Assembly: GCF_001267885.1 (NCBI RefSeq)
Contig: NZ_CP012382.1
Location: forward strand, 1,054,001-1,118,000
Source: Streptomyces ambofaciens ATCC 23877
Lineage (GTDB): Bacteria; Actinomycetota; Actinomycetes; Streptomycetales; Streptomycetaceae
Direction of reading: 5' to 3'
Length of the DNA: 64,000 nucleotides
Shown here piece after piece: positions 1 through 8,300 of the stretch (positions are counted from its first letter, which is position 1; every line of letters starts with the position of its first letter). Both the position numbers and the translations under genes were made by a program. Below the pieces are notes generated by a model that was not told where the DNA came from, made no database searches, and worked only from the letters and a program-made list of their open reading frames with translations.

Positions 1-858
1 GATCGCGGAACCGGTGCCGTAGTCGAAGCTCTTGAACGCCTTGTCGTACATGTAGTAGGCGCTGATGGTGGTGTCGGTGCCGGGTCCGCCCTGGGTCAGG
101 ATGAGGACCGTCTCGAACGTGGTCAGGCCGCCGACGATCATCAGGATCATCGAGGTGATCATGGACGTGCGCAGCTGCGGCAGCGTGATGTGGAAGAACT
201 GCCGGTAGCGGCCCGCCCCGTCGATCTCCGCGGCCTGGTACAGCACCGGCGGGATCGCGCGGGCGGCGCCCTGGTAGATCAGCGTGTGGAACGGGGTGAA
301 CTGCCAGGTGCTGACGAACGCCAGCACCCCGATGGCGGTGGCCTGTTCACCGAAGAGGTTGCCGTCGCCGAAGAGCCAGGTGGCGTCCGCCGGGATGCCG
401 AAGTTCGGGTCGAGCAGCGCCCGCCACAGCACGGACACGGCCGTCGCGGACAGCAGCAGCGGGATGAAGTAGATGACCGACAGGACGGCGCGGTTGCGCT
501 GGTGACCGGCGGCCCAGACGCCGAGCAGGATGCTCAGCGGGGTCTGGAGGACCACGCCGAGCACGGTCAGCAGCAGGGTCAGCCAGATGCTCTTGAGCAT
601 GACCGGGTCGTCGACGAGGCGCGACCAGTTGTCCGTGCCGACGAACTCGGGCGGGCTGATCCCGTCCCAGCTCATGAAGGACAGCACCGCCACCATGATC
701 AGCGGGACGATCGCGAAGAGGGCGAAGAACAGGGCGGCGGGCAGCGCCCAGGCGAAGCCGGGGCGTCCCACCGTCGTCGCGGACGAGGCGGGCGGCCGCC
801 GCCGGGACTCCTTGCGGGGTCCGGCGGCGGGCCGGGCGCTCGTGATCTGTGTGGTCAT
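1..858 (-). CDS. Carbohydrate ABC transporter permease, MalF type (3' end beyond window)
   Basis: Inner-membrane permease of a CUT1-type sugar importer. About 286 residues are visible and the C-terminus lies beyond position 1. The start is the ATG at 856-858. A basic Arg-rich cytoplasmic tail precedes the first membrane helix (LPAALFFALFAIVPLIMVAV), and several more helices follow. The EAA-type ATPase-docking loop is present as QAAEIDGAGRYRQFF. It lies 10 nt downstream of the solute-binding lipoprotein gene, so the two form one operon. The second permease is presumably outside the window. The adjacent, divergent GH84 beta-N-acetylglucosaminidase makes a hexosamine-containing glycan a reasonable substrate guess, but the permease sequence itself does not show the substrate. 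Confidence 0.9.
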   Translation of the reverse strand, partial: MTTQITSARPAAGPRKESRRRPPASSATTVGRPGFAWALPAALFFALFAIVPLIMVAVLSFMSWDGISPPEFVGTDNWSRLVDDPVMLKSIWLTLLLTVLGVVLQTPLSILLGVWAAGHQRNRAVLSVIYFIPLLLSATAVSVLWRALLDPNFGIPADATWLFGDGNLFGEQATAIGVLAFVSTWQFTPFHTLIYQGAARAIPPVLYQAAEIDGAGRYRQFFHITLPQLRTSMITSMILMIVGGLTTFETVLILTQGGPGTDTTISAYYMYDKAFKSFDYGTGSAI

Positions 859-868
859 GAGCCGCTCG

Positions 869-2173
869 TCACTCGGTCGGGAGGGCCTGCATGGCCTTGA
901 CGAAGCCGTCCGTGTCGAGCTGTCCGTTGAAGAACTGCTGGACGGCCTTGTGCAGGTCCGAACTGGCCTTCTGCGGGTACGCCTGGTCCCAGGACAGCTG
1001 GAACGACGGGGCGTCGGCGACGAGGTCGTACTGGAAGCGCGAGTACTCGGGGGTGCCCGAGCCGTCGATGAACTTGTCGGTGTTGGTCGTGGTCGGCAGG
1101 TTGCCGATGTCCAGCTGCGCCTTGACGAACTCGTCGGAGTACATGAGCTTCAGGAACTCGGCGACGGCCTCGGGATGCTTGGTCTTCTTCATCACCGAGT
1201 AGTAGTTGTTGGTGTTGCCGGCGACGTTGGCCGGGTCGCCCTTGCCGCCCTCGACGGACGGGAAGGCGGTGTAGCCGAGGTCCTTCTCGGCGAACTCCTG
1301 GTGGTCCGTGAGCTGCTGGGAGTAGTACCAGGAGCCCATCAGCTCGAAGCCGGCCTTGCCCGAGGCCACGAGCTGGACCGAGCCGCCGTTGGTGTACTTG
1401 ACGGAGTCGTAGTTCTTGCCGAAGGCGCCGGCGTCGACCAGCTCCTTGATCATGTCCAGGGCCTTCTTGCTGTCCGCGCTCTCCCAGGCGCTCTTGTCAC
1501 CCCCGACGGCCTTCGCGAACAGCTCCGGACCGGCGATGCGGTCGTAGAGGTACTGGAACCACATCTGGGTGGGCCAGACGTCGCCGCCGCCGAGCGCGAT
1601 CGGCGTGACGCCCTCGTCCTTGAGCTTGCCCACCGCGTCGAGCAACTCGTCCCAGGTCTTCGGCGGTTGGACGCCCGCCTCTTCGAGGACCTTCTTGTTG
1701 TGGAAGAGCAGGACCGGCTGGGTGCCGCGCATCGGGACGCCGTACGGCTTGCCGTCGACGACGGCGCTGTCGAAGACGGACGGCAGGAACTTCTCCTTCA
1801 GGTCCGGGTTCTTCTTGATGAAGTCGTCGAGCGGCAGCAGCAGGTCGCCCTTGACGAACGGCTTGATGCTGCCGCCGCCCCAGTTGAAGAAGACGTCCGG
1901 AGCCTGGGGGGTGTTGATGATCGTCTGGAGCTTCTGCTGGTAGTCCGCGCCGGGAATGGTGTCGAGGACCGCCTTGACGTCGGACGTCTTGTTGAACGTG
2001 TCGACGATCCGCTGCTCGACCTTGTTGCTGGCGTCCCCGTAGACCAGGACATGGATCTTGCCGTCGTCCGACGACGCCCCGCCGTTCCCCCCGCCGCAGG
2101 CCGCGAGACTCAGCCCCAGGGCGAGCGTCGCACCGGTGGCGACCAGTCTGGGCAAGCGCGCACGTGTCTTCAT
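869..2173 (-). CDS. Extracellular sugar-binding lipoprotein of ABC importer
   Basis: Family-1 solute-binding protein of 434 aa. It has a lipoprotein signal (LALGLSLAAC) with the lipidated Cys at residue 26, followed by a Gly/Ser-rich tether. The body has the usual two-lobed binding-protein pattern (HVLVYGDASNKVEQRIVDTF near the start, then FFNWGGGSIKPF). It captures an oligosaccharide outside the membrane and delivers it to the permease encoded immediately downstream. The start ATG (2171-2173) has a purine-rich AAAGGCG upstream. No ATPase gene is nearby; Streptomyces CUT1 importers commonly share the MsiK ATPase (established knowledge). The substrate is inferred only from context (adjacent GH84 enzyme). 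Confidence 0.92.
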   Translation of the reverse strand: MKTRARLPRLVATGATLALGLSLAACGGGNGGASSDDGKIHVLVYGDASNKVEQRIVDTFNKTSDVKAVLDTIPGADYQQKLQTIINTPQAPDVFFNWGGGSIKPFVKGDLLLPLDDFIKKNPDLKEKFLPSVFDSAVVDGKPYGVPMRGTQPVLLFHNKKVLEEAGVQPPKTWDELLDAVGKLKDEGVTPIALGGGDVWPTQMWFQYLYDRIAGPELFAKAVGGDKSAWESADSKKALDMIKELVDAGAFGKNYDSVKYTNGGSVQLVASGKAGFELMGSWYYSQQLTDHQEFAEKDLGYTAFPSVEGGKGDPANVAGNTNNYYSVMKKTKHPEAVAEFLKLMYSDEFVKAQLDIGNLPTTTNTDKFIDGSGTPEYSRFQYDLVADAPSFQLSWDQAYPQKASSDLHKAVQQFFNGQLDTDGFVKAMQALPTE

Positions 2174-2736
2174 CGTTCGCCTTTCGAATGTTTCGGCGCC
2201 ATCACCGAAAGTCCATGCTGACGGACAGTAAAGTCAGACGGGATTTGCGGTCAATGGCCGTGCGGGTGCCGACTCAAAACGTTATCGATCGCACGGCTCC
2301 CCAGCCCTCACGCACGAGGGGGCTGCGCTGGGCACTGCGGAGGGGGACCCGTCGAGACGGGCGGAACGAACGGCGCCCCTGTCCGGCGAAAGGAGCGGGA
2401 GCCTCGCCCGACAGTTTCGAAAGAGATCGTCGGTCGTTCGGATGCCCCGGGTCGGCCGGAGAGCGCGTCCGGGGTGCCGCCGGAGCGTCGGGCCCACGCG
2501 CTCGCCGCACGTCGAGCCCGTCAGCGCGAGCGGCTGCTCGACCCTGGCACGCCGTCGGCGGACTCCCTCTCGTGCGGGCACGACGGAGCGGCCGACGCGG
2601 GTGATCAGCGTTGGCCAGAGTAAACGCGACCCGGCGAGAGGTCTAGACCCCATACCTCTTACCCCTGGCCCGTCCGACACCTCATCATCGGTACGGCACA
2701 GGGAAGTCGATGGTCCAGACCATGCTTGGAGTCTTC
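2174..2736. promoter_or_regulatory. Divergent control region between the sugar-binding protein and GH84 genes
   Basis: A 563-bp gene-free stretch separating two divergent genes. Near the binding-protein side is AAAACGTTAT (2276-2285) with the palindromic core AACGTT, which resembles LacI-family operators. Near the GH84 side is a DasR-like palindrome (separate entry). Several other reading frames cross the region, but none has a ribosome site or recognisable protein pattern. Confidence 0.55.
2637..2652. promoter_or_regulatory. Putative DasR-responsive element (dre)
   Basis: AGAGGTCTAGACCCCA contains the perfect 10-bp palindrome GGTCTAGACC (2640-2649). The known DasR operator in Streptomyces is a 16-bp palindrome built on TGGTCTAGACCA. 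DasR is the GntR-family, amino-sugar-responsive repressor of chitin and N-acetylglucosamine genes. The site lies about 88 nt before the GH84 start, and the enzyme class fits DasR control well. Confidence 0.7.
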
Positions 2737-5139
2737 ATGGGTAGAAGCGCGAACACCGCGGCAGCGCTCGGCATGTGCTTCGCACTCGCAAGCACCATGA
2801 TGCTCGGCGCACCGCCGACGTCCGCGGCCGAGGCCGCCCCCCGTGCGGCTCCGGCCCTCCCGCCGGTCTCGCCGGCCCCGCAGTCCCTCACCCGCGCCGG
2901 TGACGACGTCCGCGTGACGGGCCGGATGGTCGTGGTGGCGGACGAGGACACGGACGACACCGCCCGCGACCGTCTCGTCCGGGAGCTCAGGACGCACGGC
3001 GCCCACCGGGTCGACGTCGTCGCCCCCGGCGAGGTCCCGAGGGCGTCCGCCGGTCTGCTCACCGTGCGCCTCGGTCCGGCCGAGCGCCCCGACATCGCCG
3101 CGGCGCTCGGCGGCACGGCGGTGCCGGAGCGCGCGGAGGGCTACGCCCTGAGCGTCGCGGGCACCGGGCACGGCTCGCGGATCACCCTCGGCGGCAGGGA
3201 CGCCGCCGGTCAGTTCTACGCGGTGCAGACCCTGCGCCAGCTGTTCGTCCGGGCGGGCGGCACGGCGTGGAAGGTCGCGGGCGCGCGGGTGAGCGACTTC
3301 CCGTCGATGCCGCTCCGGGGCACCATCGAGGGGTTCTACGGACAGCCGTGGACCCACGCCGAACGCCTCGACCAGATGGACTTCTACGGCGACGTCAAGG
3401 CGAACACCTACATCTACGCACCCAAGGACGACCCCTACCACCGGGGCAAGTGGCGCGAGCCCTACCCGGCGGACAAGCTGTCGGAGCTGGGCGAGCTGGT
3501 GCGGCGGGCCACGGCGAACCACGTGCGCTTCACCTTCGCCGTCTCTCCGGGGGAGTCGATCTGCTATTCCGACGCGGCCGACCGCGAGGCCCTCAAGGCC
3601 AAGCTCCAGGCCCTGTACGACCTCGGGACCCGGGCCTTCTCCCTCCCGCTCGACGACATCAGCTACACCCGCTGGAACTGCGCGTCGGACGAGGAGACGT
3701 ACGGCGAACCCGGCCGCGGAGCCGCCGCCCGGGCACAGGTCGACCTGCTCAACGACGTCCAGCGCACCTTCGTGGCCACGCACGAGGGCGCCCGGCCGCT
3801 GCAGATGGTGCCCACCGAGTACGGGGACCTCACCGACACCGCCTACAAGCAGACCCTGCGGGAGGCCCTGGACCCCGCGGTCGAGGTGATGTGGACCGGC
3901 ACCGACGTCGTACCGCCGTCGATCACCACCGAGCAGGCCGACAAGGCGTCGGCGCTCTTCGGACGCAAGGTCTTCGTCTGGGACAACTATCCGGTCAACG
4001 ACTTCGGCAACACCAGCGGCCGACTGCTGCTCGCGCCGTACGACAAGCGCGAGGCCGGCCTGTCCGAGCACCTGTCCGGCATCGTGGCCAACCCCATGAA
4101 CCAGCCGTACGCGAGCAAGGTCGCCGTCTTCGGCACCGCGGACTTCACCTGGAACGACCGCGCGTACGACGCGGGCGGGAACTGGCGCGCCGCCATGTCC
4201 TACCTCGCGGGCGGTGACCGGAAGGCGACGGACGCGCTGCTCGTCCTCGGCGACCTGGAGCACCTGGCCCCGACCTTCGGCGCCACCCCCTGGCAGCCCC
4301 AGGCTCCCGAACTCGCCCGGCGCACGGGGGCGTTCTGGCAGGCCTGGGACCGGGGGGACCGCGACGAGGCGGTCAGGGCCCTGCGTACCTACGCGAGCGC
4401 CGTCGAGAAGGCCCCCGCCACCATCCGGGACCGCTCGGTGGACGAGGGGTTCACCGTCGACGCGGCTCCCTGGCTGGACGCCACGGAGCTGTGGGGCAGG
4501 GCGATGGTGACGATGCTCGACGCACTCGACGCCCGGCAGGCCGGGGACGAGGAGGCCTCGGACCGGCTGCTGGCCGCCTCGCACGCACTGCAACGGCAGG
4601 CGCGCGCCGTCCGGGTCGATCCGCCGCGCAACTCCTGGGGGAGGGTCCAGCCCAAGGTCGGTGACGGGGTGCTCGACACCTTCCTCGTCCAGGCCGACGT
4701 CCGGCTGCGGCTGTGGGACGCGGCCGGTGGCGGGGAGAACCTGGCCCTCAAGGGAAGGGCGAGCGCGTCCAGCGTGGAACAGGACCTCGAACGACTGGCG
4801 CCCGGCCACGTCAACGACGGTCTGCCGGGCACTCGTTGGGCCTCCGGCTACGCGGACGACGAGTGGGTGCAGGTCGAACTCGCCGCCCCGGCGAGGGTCT
4901 CCGCCGTGACCCTCGCGTGGGAGAGCGCCTGCGCGAGGGAGTACACCGTCCGCACCTCCCGGGACGGCGTGGACTGGAAGACCGCGTCCACGCAGCGTCC
5001 GGACGACTGCGGCGACGACGTCGTGCGGCTCTCCGGAGACGAGAGCGTGCGGTTCGTCCGCGTGCAGGGGGTCGAGCGGAGGACCACCTGGGGCTACTCG
5101 ATCCACGAGATGGGCGTCTACGGAGCTCCCGCCTCCTGA
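2737..5139 (+). CDS. Secreted GH84 beta-N-acetylglucosaminidase (hyaluronidase/O-GlcNAcase family) with CBM32
   Basis: Predicted to hydrolyse terminal beta-linked N-acetylglucosamine outside the cell. From the ATG at 2737 it is 800 aa, with a signal peptide of about 30 residues ending near PPTSA. An N-terminal GH20b-like alpha/beta domain is followed by the GH84 barrel, which opens with GTIEGFYGQPW (about residue 195). The family's catalytic Asp pair is in LPLDDIS, residues 306-307. A helical region follows, then a C-terminal F5/8-type C (CBM32) sugar-binding domain from about residue 665. An upstream in-frame ATG at 2710 is possible, but the GGAG at 2728-2731 is well spaced for 2737. Control by DasR is likely from the dre-like site upstream. 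Confidence 0.93.
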   Translation: MGRSANTAAALGMCFALASTMMLGAPPTSAAEAAPRAAPALPPVSPAPQSLTRAGDDVRVTGRMVVVADEDTDDTARDRLVRELRTHGAHRVDVVAPGEVPRASAGLLTVRLGPAERPDIAAALGGTAVPERAEGYALSVAGTGHGSRITLGGRDAAGQFYAVQTLRQLFVRAGGTAWKVAGARVSDFPSMPLRGTIEGFYGQPWTHAERLDQMDFYGDVKANTYIYAPKDDPYHRGKWREPYPADKLSELGELVRRATANHVRFTFAVSPGESICYSDAADREALKAKLQALYDLGTRAFSLPLDDISYTRWNCASDEETYGEPGRGAAARAQVDLLNDVQRTFVATHEGARPLQMVPTEYGDLTDTAYKQTLREALDPAVEVMWTGTDVVPPSITTEQADKASALFGRKVFVWDNYPVNDFGNTSGRLLLAPYDKREAGLSEHLSGIVANPMNQPYASKVAVFGTADFTWNDRAYDAGGNWRAAMSYLAGGDRKATDALLVLGDLEHLAPTFGATPWQPQAPELARRTGAFWQAWDRGDRDEAVRALRTYASAVEKAPATIRDRSVDEGFTVDAAPWLDATELWGRAMVTMLDALDARQAGDEEASDRLLAASHALQRQARAVRVDPPRNSWGRVQPKVGDGVLDTFLVQADVRLRLWDAAGGGENLALKGRASASSVEQDLERLAPGHVNDGLPGTRWASGYADDEWVQVELAAPARVSAVTLAWESACAREYTVRTSRDGVDWKTASTQRPDDCGDDVVRLSGDESVRFVRVQGVERRTTWGYSIHEMGVYGAPAS

Positions 5140-5140
5140 C

Positions 5141-5176
5141 CCCCGCCGCCGAAGCCTCGACGCTGTGGAGGCGGGG
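5141..5176. terminator. Possible weak bidirectional terminator
   Basis: CCCCGCC (5141-5147) and GGCGGGG (5170-5176) form a 7-bp stem with a 22-nt loop directly after the GH84 stop, between two convergent genes. There is no T-run, so the call is tentative. Confidence 0.3.
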
Positions 5177-5300
5177 CGGGGCGGTGAGGACCGGGACGAC
5201 GAGCCTGCCGTCCTGCACGGCGGCCGTCACCGGTGCGCCGTCCGGCGTGCGGCCTCGACGATGTCCTCGGGGACGTGGGCGTCACCGCCTTGCTCTCTTC
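5177..5300 (-). pseudogene. Possible remnant of a T7SS-associated (SseB-like) gene
   Basis: Downstream of the giant gene's stop, two minus-strand frames read HVPEDIVEAARR and then, after a frame change, PDGAPVTAAVQDGRLVVPVL. These resemble two separated parts of the T7SS-associated protein encoded at 42240-42893 (VPDDIREAGRLAP near its start, PDGTPVVPLFTS later). No intact gene fits here. An internally deleted, frameshifted remnant is one reading; chance similarity in GC-rich DNA is another. Confidence 0.2.
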
Positions 5301-5311
5301 GTTCACCTCGT

Positions 5312-8300
5312 TCACCGCCGTCCGACTTCCCCCTCGCCCGCCTCTTCCTCGACCGGGTCGCTCGGACCGACCGCCCCGCGGGACGGCAGTCCGAGCTGCT
5401 GCCGGAGCCGTGCGGCGAGGCGCGCGACGGTCCGGGGGTCCGTTCCCTCCTCCGCCACGAGGACGGCGAGCCGGCGCACCGCGTCGCGGAACGCCTCCCC
5501 CGCGTACCGCCAGTCCGCCGTCGCCGCCTCGGCACCGTCGTCCGGAAACAGCAGGCCGACCACCGTGGCCCACGCCCGTGCGGCGTCCGGGGCCGGGACC
5601 GCGCTCGCGAAGGCTTCGAACGCGGACCTCCAGGTCCGGCGCGCCACCGTGGCGGCGACGGCGTCGAGGGCGTCCGGCCACGGGCCGGGGCGGGCCAGCA
5701 GCAGCCGCACCTGGTCGAGCGGTGCCAGTCCGCCGCCCCGCACGCCGCCGCCGAGTTGTGCCTCGACGTCCATGCCGGGGGTGATCTCGACACCCGCGTC
5801 CCTCAGTTCGGCCAGGGTGACGTTCCCGGTACCGGTCAACGCCGGCGGATCGCCGGGCAGGTCCTCCGCGCCCACCTGGCCGGCGAGCCACCGGCGTCGG
5901 CCCTCGTCGAGGGCGGTGGCCTCGGCGACGGGTGCCGACCGCGGTGCGAGGTGGGCCGGGTCGTCGTCGGGGTGCGGCGCCGTCGACCGCACCTCAGGCG
6001 GCTCGGGGGCGAGTCCGGGCCGCTCGGGGCCCGGAGCCGACGGGGGCGGGGGGACGGGTGCGGCGGTCTTCACCTGGTCGGTACGGACGACGACGCCCAG
6101 CCGGGCGCTGAACAGGGCCGCCACGTTGATCAGCCAGTCCGCGGCCTCCGCGGCGTCCAGGTCCGGGCGGACCGTCTCGCTCATGTAGCGGCCCGACTTG
6201 TCGTTCACCACCCAGGAGCGCAGCTCCGCGCTCCAGCGGAACTCGCCGGACACCCGGCTGCGTCCCGGCAGTGTCCGGCCGGGCGCCTCACCGCCGTCGT
6301 CGGCGAAAGCGGCGGCGATGCCGGTGTGGCCCAGGCCGTCCAGCGTCGCGCGCAGCGCCTCCGCCGTCAGGTCGGGGTCCTTCTGCAGCATCCCCGCCAG
6401 CAGCGCGTCGAACTGCTCGGGTGTGACGATCGCGCTCAGACCCTCCGTGCCCAGGATCACCCGCCCGTCATCGGTGACCGTGTACAGCCACACAGCGTCG
6501 CGGTTGCCGGTGATCAGCAGGCCGGGATCGACCTCGTCCAGCGGCACCCACAGGGGGTTGAGCCGTACGTCGCCGTCCTGGTCGCGTTCCTCGTCCTTGA
6601 CGCGCTTCGGCCGAACCGGCGCGCCGAACCGGTCGTGGGCTGCGGCGTCGCTGCCGTCGTAGTGGTCGCTGCCGTCGTAGTAGACCTCTGTCCGCCGCGT
6701 GGCGTTGCCGGACCCGACGACGCCGATCCGCCGGGCGCCGGACGGGAGCGACCGCACCACGTCGACCCGCAGGTCGAAGGCGTGTGCCAGCAGGGGCAGG
6801 AAGACCTCCCCGGCCGGCGTCCCCCACCGCTCCGCCCAGTTGACGACGGCGTCCAGCAGGGCGGTGAGTTCCGTGTCGTCCAGCGGCGCGGTGCTCTGTG
6901 GGTAGGCGGTGGCGAGCAGACGCCGCAGGGCCGTGTCGTCGAGGTCGTCGGGCGTCGGCAGCAGACCGTGACGCGCGAGGTCCTCGAACATCTGGCGGGG
7001 GCTCAGTTCCTCGGCCTCCGCCTTCACGACGGCCCGGACGTCCCGCGGCGAGATGCCCGCGCCGGCGGGCGTCGAGGCGGTGCGGGCCGTGCGGGCGTCG
7101 ACGTAGCGCCGCAGCAGGTCGGCGGGGTCGAGGGCTTCCGCGACGGGCACCTGCCGCACGCCGTGGTGCGTGAGGAGGGCGAGCATCGCGGCCCGGTCCG
7201 TTCCCTGTACGCGCGCGCTGAAGGCGTCGGCGACCGTCTGCCGGAACTGCCCGACGATCTGCGGGTGCAGCCGCCCGGCGCTGCGGCCCACGTAGTCCTC
7301 CACGTAGGTCCGCATGGCGTGGAGGGCCACCTGCGCGGGCCCGGCCGGGGGCTCGCCGGTCGCGGCGCGGAGCGCGGTGCGGCGGCGCAGTTCGGCGCGT
7401 ACGGCGTCGGGGTCCCCGAGCAGGTCGTACGCGGCGCGGTCGGTGACGGCGAGGCCGGCCAGGTGTTCGCGGATGTGCACGGGGTCGCCGGCCAGGACGG
7501 AGTACAGGAGGCACTCCCCCGTGCCGGGCACCGGCACCCGGCGACCCCGCGCCCGGGCACCGTCGCCCTCCGGCTCGGAACCCTTCCCGCCGCCCCCGCG
7601 AGGAGGATCGTCCAGCGGCGTCGGCGTGTCCTTCGGCACGGGCGGGGTCCCCCGCGGCGGCAGCGGTACCGCGTCCTCGGGCAGCGGCCGCGAGCCCTCG
7701 GGCGGCAGCGGTCCCACGGCCTCGGGCGGCGCCTTCGGTGGTCCCTCGGGCGGCGGCGGCCCCACCGCCTCGGGCAAGGTGCGGGCGCTCGGCAGGGCCA
7801 GTCGGTAGTGGCGGTCGTCGAGGCTCAGCACCACGTGCGCGCCGGAGGGCGCCGCCGGTCCGACGAGGCCCCGGAGACCGCCCCTCGGGTCCTCGGGCGC
7901 GAAGTCCTGGAAGGCGCCGTCGCTCCCGACCACCGTGACGCGCACGCCGAAGGTCCGGGCGGCGAGCAGGGGAAGGAGGTCGGACGCGGCGTGGTTCCAG
8001 CCGGCCTCGGCGGCGGTGTCGCCCCGTCGCAGGAGCTGGGTGATCGCCAGTTCGGCCCGTACCTCGGGGGTCAGGTCGACGGCGTGCGGAACGAGGCCGC
8101 CGAGGGCGTCGAACTCGCGGCGGGCCGGTGTGCCCTCGGAGAGGTCCAGTCCCGCCGCGGCGATCTCCTCTGCGGTGAAGGCGTCGGTGACGTCGGGGGC
8201 GACGGCGGCCAGCAGGTCCTCGTCGGCGTGGTCGGTGAGCCAGGAGGCCATCCTCCGGCGCAGCCCGGACATCGTCCGGGGGTCGCCGGGGTCGACGCCC

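Noticed and set aside
2659..5106. Minus-strand frame opposite the GH84 gene
   Set aside because: The plus strand encodes clear GH84 and CBM32 motifs; the minus frame shows only antisense composition.
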